Source: Thalassolituus alkanivorans
Lineage (GTDB): Bacteria > Pseudomonadota > Gammaproteobacteria > Pseudomonadales > Oceanobacteraceae
Length of the DNA: 64,000 bases
Assembly: GCF_020447205.1 (NCBI RefSeq)
Contig: NZ_JAJAEL010000039.1
Coordinates: forward strand, 38,451 to 102,450
Direction: 5' to 3'
Position 1 is the stretch's first letter; each line of letters opens with the position of its first letter. The translations under genes were made by a program, and so were the position numbers. The notes under the pieces are model-generated. The model ran no database searches. It saw only the letters and a list, made by a program, of their open reading frames with translations, and had not been told where the DNA came from. Positions 57,688 through 64,000 of the stretch are shown one piece after another.

Positions 57688-60432
57688 TTATTTTTTAGAC
57701 GTCATCTTGCTGTACATCTCAAACAGCTTTTCCAGCCGTTCGGTGTCGTTGCGGAAGCGGCGGCCTATGTAGATACGCTCGAGCACTTCGTCGTTGCGAT
57801 CATGGGCGGCGCGCAAGTCAGCAGGCATAGCTTCAGGTTTGTAGAGGTCGGCGATGGTCGCCGGAAAATGCCGCTCACGGGCGAGCAGAATATCTTCGGC
57901 GCAGCGGGTCAGGTCTTCTTTGTTTTTTTCGGTCAGCGTTGGTACGGGGAAGGTGTTCCAGCCCATCGTATTGGAGTAACGGAAATCTGTTTTCATTTTT
58001 CCGCACACCGTACCGATCCAGACCAAATGAATTCGGGAAGCGATTAAGGCCATATTCCAGAGAGGTGCGTCGAAGAGCGCAAGTACTTGATCCTGAACTA
58101 TAGCCTCTTTCGAAACGATACCTACAGGCAAGTAGTCTCTATTTTCAGAGCTTACCCTCGGCATTAGCAAAATATGTTCACAAGCTGTAGTTTGATCTCG
58201 AAAACGCCAGGGTGTTTCCGCTAGCTTCTGGGCTGCCTGATCATTTTTAGCCGCTTTTCTAGCAAGCCTTACGCATTCAACTTTTTCAGCAATCTCAATT
58301 ATTTTACACGCCTTGCTTGCTTCATCATCCGAAATCCACAAGCACGCTCTTGGTGAACCAGATATAAACTCCTTCCCACCAAACAGAGGTCGGATATAAG
58401 AACTAATCTGATTTGACCTGCAGGATAACTCCCTTCCCTCTTCATATGAGAAGATTAACCCACTACCATAATAAGGATGATTACCAAATTGCATTTTCCC
58501 TAACTGAAAAAGTGACCGACTTTCAGGTGTAATAGATACATCACTGGAAGAAACCAAATAAGCATTAATATTTTCACACTGCTTCTCAATAGTTTCCCCA
58601 TCTTCCGCGATTGAGAATAATCGACGCGATGTTTTAGGCTCGTTTGAGATGCCAATAATGGCCACCGTTACCCCCGCGTTATTCGCAGCGAGGTTGGCCC
58701 ACTTAAAGGAGGTATGAGCAAATTCAATCTGGCAGCCGGTTGCAAAGATTTCAGGCCATAAAATCGGGACTTGCTGCCCCTGACAAATGGAGTTGGTGGA
58801 TACAAAAGCCGCGCTGGCAGTATGGCGCGAACAATAGTCGGCGGCTTTCATAAACCAACCGGCCACGTAGTCCAGCGACTTCCAGCTTTTTACCCGTTTG
58901 GCAAAAATTGTTTCTAGGTCGGCTTTCTGTTCTTTCGATTGCCATTTGCTGCCCAGATACGGTGGGTTGCCGCAGATATAGACTTCTCCACCTTCGTTGT
59001 CGAAGTCGATTTCGCTTTGGTCCAGTGGGGTGTCGAACAGGTCATCGGCGAGCAGCTTTACGCTTGTGCCCTCTGCCGGGCAGGCCAGTTCCCAGTCAAG
59101 TTGCAGGGCGTTGCCGCTGGTGATCCAGTTCTGGTTATTCAGAGGTAAAAATTCCACCAACGCTTCTTTTTGCCCGCGATAGCCTACATCGCATTGGTAT
59201 TCGGCAATGATCAGCGCAAGGCGGGCAATTTCGGCAGAAAAATCCCGCAGTTCGATACCACGAAAGTTATTCAGCGGAATATCGCTTTTACGCCCGGCTT
59301 CGCCGCGGCGTTCGTTAATGCTGTGTTCAATCTCGCGCATTTGCTTGTAGGCAATCACAAGAAAATTGCCCGAACCGCAGGCCGGATCAAACACGCGGAT
59401 ACGCGCCATGCGTTTGCGCAGGTTCAGCAGTTTGCGCGGATTGCTACCGGCGTCTTCGAGTTTGCTACGCAGGTCATCCAAAAACAGCGGATTCAGCACT
59501 TTCAGGATATTGGGAACGCTGGTGTAGTGCATGCCCAGTTCGCCACGTTCTTCGTCGTCGGCGACGGCCTGAATCATGGAGCCAAAGATATCCGGGTTGA
59601 TCTGAGTCCAGTCGAGGTTGCCAATGTGCAGCAGGTAGGAGCGGGCGATTTTGCTGAAACGGGGCACATCGGTACTGCCCGAAAACAGGCCACCGTTCAC
59701 ATAGGGAAATTGGTTAGCCCAGGGGCGTAGGCCTGAGCTTTCCCGGTCGGCGATCTTGGTGTTCATCGCCCGGAACATTTCGCTGATGACTTCGTGGGTA
59801 TTAGAACTGTCGCGGGCGCTCATCTGTTCAATGGTGGCGGTGAACAGATCGGTGCCGTGGAAGATGTCGGTATCTTCTGCAAAGAAGCAGAAGATCAGCC
59901 GCGCCATAAAATGGTTCATTTCGTGGCGTTGATCGGCCCGGCTCCAATCCGGGTTGTCTTTTAATAATTCGATATATAAGCGGTTTAACCGACTGGTGGC
60001 GCGGATATCAAACGAGCTGTCGCGAATCTGCTTAACGGTGCTGATACCCGCCAGCGTTAAAAAGAAACCAAAATGATCGGGAAACTTATTGTAAGCGCAG
60101 GCCAGCGTTTCGCCGCTGTTGAGCTCTTCGGCTTCAAACGTTTCACCATCGGTTGCGAGAATATATTTAACTTTGTTCTTTTCAGTCGCCGGGCTGTTAC
60201 GCAATGCATCAAGCGAAACGGTTACACCGCCCAACTCAGTGACCAGCAAATGAATGTTATTGCGTTGCAGTACACCGCCAACATCCGATTTATTGGTTTC
60301 ACCGGATTTCAGCTTTTTAATGGTGGTGTCTTTGTTACCAAAAGCCCGCAGAAACTCGTAGGGGAAGTTTTCCCGGTCAAACGGCTCCTGCGCCAGATTG
60401 GATACCGCAATTTCAATTTCTACAGCGTTCAC
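57688..60432 (-). CDS. N6-adenine DNA methyltransferase, MmeI-like class
   Basis: 914 residues. SAM-binding motif I VFDPACGSGNFLV near residue 348 and catalytic motif IV NPPYLGS near residue 489 show a gamma-class N6-adenine methyltransferase; large helical N-terminal region and C-terminal target-recognition region flank the core, as in MmeI-type enzymes. The N-terminal part lacks an obvious D...ExK nuclease motif that true MmeI fusions have. So this modification protein may depend on separate nuclease and helicase subunits, both in the same operon. Overlaps the XRE gene by 4 bp. Confidence 0.88.
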   Translation of the reverse strand: MNAVEIEIAVSNLAQEPFDRENFPYEFLRAFGNKDTTIKKLKSGETNKSDVGGVLQRNNIHLLVTELGGVTVSLDALRNSPATEKNKVKYILATDGETFEAEELNSGETLACAYNKFPDHFGFFLTLAGISTVKQIRDSSFDIRATSRLNRLYIELLKDNPDWSRADQRHEMNHFMARLIFCFFAEDTDIFHGTDLFTATIEQMSARDSSNTHEVISEMFRAMNTKIADRESSGLRPWANQFPYVNGGLFSGSTDVPRFSKIARSYLLHIGNLDWTQINPDIFGSMIQAVADDEERGELGMHYTSVPNILKVLNPLFLDDLRSKLEDAGSNPRKLLNLRKRMARIRVFDPACGSGNFLVIAYKQMREIEHSINERRGEAGRKSDIPLNNFRGIELRDFSAEIARLALIIAEYQCDVGYRGQKEALVEFLPLNNQNWITSGNALQLDWELACPAEGTSVKLLADDLFDTPLDQSEIDFDNEGGEVYICGNPPYLGSKWQSKEQKADLETIFAKRVKSWKSLDYVAGWFMKAADYCSRHTASAAFVSTNSICQGQQVPILWPEIFATGCQIEFAHTSFKWANLAANNAGVTVAIIGISNEPKTSRRLFSIAEDGETIEKQCENINAYLVSSSDVSITPESRSLFQLGKMQFGNHPYYGSGLIFSYEEGRELSCRSNQISSYIRPLFGGKEFISGSPRACLWISDDEASKACKIIEIAEKVECVRLARKAAKNDQAAQKLAETPWRFRDQTTACEHILLMPRVSSENRDYLPVGIVSKEAIVQDQVLALFDAPLWNMALIASRIHLVWIGTVCGKMKTDFRYSNTMGWNTFPVPTLTEKNKEDLTRCAEDILLARERHFPATIADLYKPEAMPADLRAAHDRNDEVLERIYIGRRFRNDTERLEKLFEMYSKMTSKK

Positions 60433-60653
60433 TCGCTCAATCCTTCTGCCGGATCTTCTGTGATCTCAAGTAATTGGGCGATGTCGCAGTTAAGGTATTT
60501 ACACAGAACTTCCAGTACATCGAACTCTACACGCACAGCCGTTTCCTGATACAACCGAGTAATAGTACCCCTATTGATACCAGTATCACGAGCCACATCA
60601 GCAATCTTCAACTTTTTCTCGCCCATGATGCGAGACAAATGGCACTTAATCAT
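60429..60653 (-). CDS. XRE-family regulator, likely control protein of the operon
   Basis: 74 residues, one Cro/C1 helix-turn-helix (KIADVARDTGINRGTITRLYQE) with a short acidic tail. First gene of the minus-strand operon and overlapping the methyltransferase start (ATGA), like C-proteins of restriction-modification systems. Repeats in its own promoter at 60673-60735 are candidate binding sites. Confidence 0.88.
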   Translation of the reverse strand: MIKCHLSRIMGEKKLKIADVARDTGINRGTITRLYQETAVRVEFDVLEVLCKYLNCDIAQLLEITEDPAEGLSE

Positions 60654-60672
60654 CTTCAGTGAACCTTTTTAC

Positions 60673-60735
60673 CTCCTGCAGAACAAAATGGCTTGCAGGA
60701 GATCTTTTGTGGGTTAGCATGATCTTCAGGAGATC
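60673..60735. promoter_or_regulatory. Operator-like repeats of the XRE-led operon
   Basis: Inverted repeat CTCCTGCA (60673-60680) / TGCAGGAG (60694-60701), and the direct repeat CAGGAGATC at 60696 and 60727, spaced 31 bp. They lie in the region shared by the XRE gene and the divergent excisionase-like ORF. Confidence 0.55.
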
Positions 60736-60782
60736 ATTTTGGTTTCCATGAGTTGGAATTACTTTACTAGAGGATGACCTTT

Positions 60783-60935
60783 ATGTCACAGACCTACTTA
60801 ACCACAGAAGAACTGGCCGCCCGCATCAAGTACGACCCGCGCACTATCCGCAACCAGCTGAAGGACTCTGTTTTGTTAGAAGGAGTGCATTACTTCCGCC
60901 CGTTTGGTGGCCGCAAGATTTTGTTTGTGGGGTAG
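60783..60935 (+). pseudogene. Truncated excisionase/AlpA-like DNA-binding ORF
   Basis: 50 codons: MSQTYLTTEELAARIKYD, RTIRNQLKDSVLLEGVHY, FRPFGGRKILFVG then stop. It closely resembles the start of helix-turn-helix proteins that sit directly before tRNA-type integrases on islands, but it ends abruptly where those proteins continue with a conserved WE helix. The expected integrase is missing; AbiE follows 99 bp later. So this is probably the remains of the island mobility module. Confidence 0.65.
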
Positions 60936-60985
60936 AACCCCACCTCGAATATATACAGCTTGCAACCTAAGCAGTGCTGCAGTAT

Positions 60986-61019
60986 GTTCAATATCATTGA
61001 ACGTTCATTTTTATTGAAC
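60986..61019. promoter_or_regulatory. Tandem inverted repeats, likely AbiEi operators
   Basis: Two adjacent 17-bp sites: GTTCAA-5-TTGAAC (60986-61002, perfect) and GTTCAT-5-TTGAAC (61003-61019, one mismatch), 14 bp before the abiEi ATG. AbiEi antitoxins are known to repress their own promoter through inverted repeats. Confidence 0.75.
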
Positions 61020-61033
61020 ATTTGGAGCTGGCA

Positions 61034-62041
61034 ATGCCCCACTCAGATTCACTCAACGATGGTATCCATTCTCTGGCCACAGCCGTTCAGCTCCCGGTAG
61101 AGATCGTTGGGCTTAACAGTCCGTTGTCCAATAACGGCTTGGGTATCAGTATCGGAACAGCACCAGCCATACCGCTGTTCTCTTTGGTTCAGGAAGCTGA
61201 CAAAGCGGAGTTTGGTGAGCTACTCAGCCGGGATGGTGCGCATCGGGTTGTCTTTATGGATCACATATCACCTGCACAGGCGACGAAGTTGAGGGAAGCG
61301 GGTATCCAGTATCTGGATGCTTCCGGCAATGCCTTTATTCATCAGCACGGCCTGCACATCGTTGTGATTGGAAAGAAGCGCGCGACCGCTGCATCGAACA
61401 GAAAACAGCTGCCGGCCGAGATCAAAACCGGAAAGGCTTTTCAGCCGGCTGGTTTGAAAGTTGTTTTTGCGTTGCTGGCCGACCATGAGCTGGCAAGAGC
61501 TTCGATGCGGACCATTGCTGAACGGGCTGGAGTATCGTTGGGATCGGTCAGTGCCATCATCAAAGATCTGACTGCCCACGAGTATCTGGTGGGCAGCGGG
61601 AATCAGCAGGAGCTGATCAACACCAGCCAACTGGCTAACCGTTGGACAGAACTCTACCCCTATAGCATTCGGGATAAGGCTCATATCGGCCGCTTCACGG
61701 CTCAGGACCTAGATTGGTGGCAGGCATTGCCGACGGATGTGGATTATCAGATCAGCGGCGAGATTGCTGCACTCAAACTCACCGGATACCTGAACCCAAA
61801 AGACGGCATCCTCTACGCTGAAGACGCTCAGTTGCCTGCCCTTATGAAAGCCGGTCGGTTACGGCAATTGAAAACCGATGAAAAGCCAGAATTCATCATT
61901 GATATCTACCGACCCTTCTGGAAAGTGGATAGCGCAAAGCATATTGCGCCTGAACTGATAGTCGTCAGCGATTTGTTGTCAACGAGCGACCCCAGAAATG
62001 TGGATGCAGCCAGAAGGGTAATGAATGAATACCTTGATTGA
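61034..62041 (+). CDS. abiEi: Type IV toxin-antitoxin system antitoxin AbiEi
   Basis: 335 residues from ATG 61034, which has GGAG six bases upstream; a TTG four codons earlier also opens the frame. The REAGIQYLDASGNAFIHQ region and the winged-helix MRTIAERAGVSLGSVSAIIKDL are typical of the long AbiEi antitoxins. It represses the promoter and neutralises AbiEii. Its stop overlaps abiEii by 17 bp. Confidence 0.85.
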   Translation: MPHSDSLNDGIHSLATAVQLPVEIVGLNSPLSNNGLGISIGTAPAIPLFSLVQEADKAEFGELLSRDGAHRVVFMDHISPAQATKLREAGIQYLDASGNAFIHQHGLHIVVIGKKRATAASNRKQLPAEIKTGKAFQPAGLKVVFALLADHELARASMRTIAERAGVSLGSVSAIIKDLTAHEYLVGSGNQQELINTSQLANRWTELYPYSIRDKAHIGRFTAQDLDWWQALPTDVDYQISGEIAALKLTGYLNPKDGILYAEDAQLPALMKAGRLRQLKTDEKPEFIIDIYRPFWKVDSAKHIAPELIVVSDLLSTSDPRNVDAARRVMNEYLD

Positions 62042-62855
62042 TGTGACCGGTAAGCTGCCACGCGGTCTGGTCGAGATGTATCGGAAGGTTGATATCTGCG
62101 CCAAAGGTCTGGGCATTGATTACCTGATTGTCGGAGCTATGGCACGGGACCTGGTTATGCACCATGGATTCGGCGCACATATTGAGCGCGGAACCCGGGA
62201 TGTGGACTTTGCGATCCGGGTGGCCTCATGGCAGGAATTCAATACATTAAAAGAAGCACTGTCTGCCCAGGGGCTTTCCGTGGATCAGAAGCTGGCCTAT
62301 CGGCTGGGCTTCGTCGATTCAGACAGCTTGCCCTGGGAATTGGACATTCTGCCTTTCGGCAACGTGGTCGATGCGCATCACGACATCAGCTGGCCACCGG
62401 ATGGCGAGTTTAAAATGTCGACACTGGGCTTTCCGGAAGCACTGCTCCAGGCATGGCAAGTAAAGATCACGCAGGCCCCTGAGTGCCTGGTTAAGGTTGC
62501 AAATCCTGTCGCCATGATCATTCTTAAAATGGTCGCATGGACGGAGCGGGACCGCGAGCTAAGAAAGAAGGACGCTGCAGACATCGGCTACATTCTGCAG
62601 AATTACGCCAAAATCCCCTCAGTCCTCAGCTGTCTTTACGAGGATGGGCACATGGAACGTTGCGACTGGGATGAGGACATGGCTTCCGCTGAACTTCTGG
62701 GGATTGAAATAGCTGACGGATCAGCAGAGCCAACCCGTCAGTACATCATCAAACATCTGGTGGAAAACCAACCCAGCAGGGCAGCTTTTGCCTGGGATAT
62801 GAATCCCATCCATGGCACTCAATGGTTAGACCGGCTTACTGATCCGCTGGTCTGA
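62025..62855 (+). CDS. abiEii: Type IV toxin AbiEii, nucleotidyltransferase
   Basis: 276 residues. The nucleotidyltransferase signature GAMARDL (residues 37-43) and the metal-binding Asp pair D59-x-D61 in TRDVDFAI are intact, with a further acidic WELDILPFG. Members block growth by nucleotidylating tRNA or other targets and give phage resistance. Translationally coupled to abiEi. Confidence 0.87.
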   Translation: MNTLIDVTGKLPRGLVEMYRKVDICAKGLGIDYLIVGAMARDLVMHHGFGAHIERGTRDVDFAIRVASWQEFNTLKEALSAQGLSVDQKLAYRLGFVDSDSLPWELDILPFGNVVDAHHDISWPPDGEFKMSTLGFPEALLQAWQVKITQAPECLVKVANPVAMIILKMVAWTERDRELRKKDAADIGYILQNYAKIPSVLSCLYEDGHMERCDWDEDMASAELLGIEIADGSAEPTRQYIIKHLVENQPSRAAFAWDMNPIHGTQWLDRLTDPLV

Positions 62856-62875
62856 AATCATTCTGAACGTTAAGT

Positions 62876-62915
62876 ATCCGGACGTAACGCCTTTAGCGGG
62901 TGTCCGGATTTATTG
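62876..62915 (+). terminator. Candidate terminator of abiE
   Basis: 8-bp stem ATCCGGAC / GTCCGGAT with an 18-nt loop then TTTATT, 20 bp after the abiEii stop. Confidence 0.55.
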
Positions 62916-62957
62916 AACCGCTACAAGCCGGGCGACGTATACGTAGTGTTTTGAGCT

Positions 62958-63111
62958 CTTTCACGACCTTTCACAGCAGTGAAAGACTTTCACCGCACGT
63001 TTTTATCTGCTTGCGATCTCTGATTATCAGTAACGAAAATTCACCCGCATGGGTATTCATCTTTCACGCATCTTTCACGGACTATGTCCGGCCGATATCT
63101 GAAAGTGAAAG
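62958..63111. repeat. Iteron-like cluster of CTTTCAC/GTGAAAG
   Basis: Seven copies of the 7-mer CTTTCAC in both orientations (62958, 62968, 62979 inverted, 62987, 63061, 63072, 63105 inverted) within 155 bp; four of them fall in 36 bp at 8-11 bp spacing. The 284-bp gap from 62856 to 63139 holds no convincing gene. Could be an origin iteron or a regulator array of the ancestral element. Confidence 0.65.
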
Positions 63112-63139
63112 ATCCGTGAACGGCGTGAAATCACCGGTT

Positions 63140-63474
63140 TTAAAGATCGGTGTATCCTACTCGCAGCGACTTTGCCTGCATCAGCGGATAGGCAGAGAGC
63201 ACATCGTAAATCGGCGTCATGCGGAAAGCGGATTCCGGTTCAATGAAGAGGCTGAAGTTTTTGGCGTGGCTATCAATAGCCGCCAGCATCCAGAACACTA
63301 TCTGCAATTTAAAGAAGGTTTCACGGTCATGAATTGCCTGTTGGGAGCCGCGTAACAACTCCATACCTTCTTTTATTCCTGGGCCGCCATGATTCTCGTA
63401 TTTCAGGACGGGCGATGCGCAAAGCGCCTGGCAAAAATCCTCCTGCGGCAATTTCATCAGCCAACAGCGATCCT
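63140..63474 (-). pseudogene. hipA remnant (C-terminal kinase lobe)
   Basis: Encodes MKLPQEDFCQAL, KYENHGGPGIKEGMELL, WMLAAIDSHAKNFSLFI and TPIYDVLSAYPLM, the C-terminal HipA serine/threonine kinase motifs including the catalytic Asp in DSHAKNFS. Only about 105 residues remain of roughly 440: the N-terminal two thirds and the last part are gone, so the toxin cannot be functional. Confidence 0.85.
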
Positions 63475-63667
63475 TCTGGGTTCCAGAACCAATTCCAGAT
63501 TAAGCGCCGACAGCAACTTAAACAGTGTTTCGATCTTGGCATCTTCAGGCGAGGTTTCAAAAGCAGCACGCTGTGCTCTGCTTGATGCCCGCCAGTTCAC
63601 CTATGGCCTGCTGTTTACGGGCTTACTGGAGCGCATTTGCCAATCCACGTGGCGATGTGATCTTCAT
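63475..63667 (-). pseudogene. hipB remnant with stop and frameshifts
   Basis: Begins at ATG 63667 (MKITSPRGLANALQ), then a TAA stop at codon 15, then ARKQQAIGELAGIKQSTACCF, then a frameshift to SPEDAKIETLFKLLSALNLELVL and a second shift to EPEGSLLADEI. The pieces together read like a normal HipB helix-turn-helix antitoxin. It runs into the hipA fragment. Confidence 0.8.
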
Positions 63668-63673
63668 CAGGAA

Positions 63674-63747
63674 TATCCTCTATAAAGGATAAAGATTGGA
63701 ATATCCTCCCTAGAGGATAAAGGCAAGCTTATCCCCCAGGGAGGATT
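63674..63747. promoter_or_regulatory. Three HipB-type operators TATCC-N8-GGATA
   Basis: 63674-63691 and 63702-63719 match TATCC-N8-GGATA exactly; 63730-63747 has GGATT in the second half. Start-to-start spacing is 28 bp for both intervals. They lie upstream of the hipB remnant. Confidence 0.8.
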
Positions 63748-63954
63748 TCATAATCGGGAACATAAAATTGATGAGAACTGATAGAAAGTGCATAGGCCAG
63801 GTGAGGGTAGTGGTCAAAAAACTCATTTTATGGTGCCAACTTTTGTGACCATAAGTTTTGTAAATATGCATAAGTATGAAGATACTTTTTGTAAGAAATA
63901 AAAATAAAACCTTTTAAAATCAATTAGATGTGATTTAATGACTGTTAAGGCTGT
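63748..63954. other. AT-rich island end without genes
   Basis: No open frame of note and no recognisable site between the hip operators and the right attachment repeat; base composition is much more AT-rich than the rest. Confidence 0.5.
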
Positions 63955-64000
63955 GCCCTCCGGAGGCAGAGGTCAGAGGTTCGAATCCTCTCGTGCGGGC
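63955..64000 (+). repeat. Right attachment repeat (attR), copy of tRNA-Arg 3' end
   Basis: 46 bp matching 44281-44326 at 45 positions (one G to T at the acceptor base). The 5' half of the tRNA is absent, so this is not a tRNA gene. It reaches the last base of the window. Confidence 0.85.

Noticed and set aside
51195..60653. DISARM or BREX system
   Set aside because: The methyltransferase and helicase are there, but drmB (DUF1998), PLD-type drmC, PglZ, BrxC and BrxL are absent.
63955..64000. Second tRNA-Arg gene at the right edge
   Set aside because: Only the 3' part is present; the D arm and 5' acceptor strand are missing and the acceptor has a mismatch.

Overview
The window looks like the chromosome of a marine, metabolically versatile gammaproteobacterium of the Oceanospirillales type. 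The grounds are PilT/PilU twitching ATPases, molybdenum cofactor and selenium-modification genes, an ABC and TRAP transporter repertoire, a DcaP-type porin, a CrbS/CrbR-type two-component system and extracellular polyhydroxybutyrate (PHB) degradation. This is inferred from protein families, not from a marker gene.

Layout. 1-2136: end of pilT, pilU and a terminator. 2251-5129: a structured leader and a three-gene ABC importer (binding protein, ATPase, permease) of the NMT1/SsuA type. 5141-10799: a very large uncharacterised acidic protein, a small membrane protein, a LysE-type exporter and a GNAT acetyltransferase. 10989-11256: a MITE-like element. 11322-14829: moaA-mobA-moaB-moaC-moaD-moaE (minus strand). 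15393-20667: outer-membrane beta-barrel protein, endonuclease I, an uncharacterised three-gene operon of two related proteins plus a 55-residue protein, a periplasmic binding protein and a lipoprotein. 20773-25992: selD, selU (mnmH) and a three-gene ABC transporter, which together look like selenium uptake and use.

26053-44161 looks like one PHB and 3-hydroxybutyrate regulon. It has a periplasmic binding protein, a TRAP transporter (dctPQM), a CrbS/MxtR-type hybrid kinase that is frameshifted here, a LuxR-type response regulator, a DcaP-type porin, a secreted PHB depolymerase, a ketoacid CoA transferase, a short-chain dehydrogenase and a 3-hydroxybutyrate oligomer hydrolase lipoprotein. The palindrome ACCTACTAAAGTAGGT, exact or degenerate, lies upstream of every transcription unit in this block. 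I read it as the operator of the response regulator. The chain would be: secreted depolymerase and oligomer hydrolase outside or at the envelope, porin and TRAP uptake, then dehydrogenase and CoA transferase to acetoacetyl-CoA.

44252-64000 is a genomic island in the 3' end of tRNA-Arg(CCG). A 46-bp copy of the tRNA end, with one mismatch, recurs at the right edge of the window. The 19.7 kb between them is almost entirely defence and addiction genes: a complete Wadjet system (jetABCD); a six-gene operon of XRE regulator, N6-adenine methyltransferase, HEPN protein, AlbA_2/ATPase-like protein, SF2 helicase and GIY-YIG nuclease; an AbiEi/AbiEii type IV toxin-antitoxin; and a wrecked hipBA locus whose HipB operators are still intact. 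No integrase is present, only a truncated excisionase-like remnant, so the island looks immobilised. The six-gene methyltransferase/HEPN/helicase/GIY-YIG operon is the best candidate for an undescribed system.
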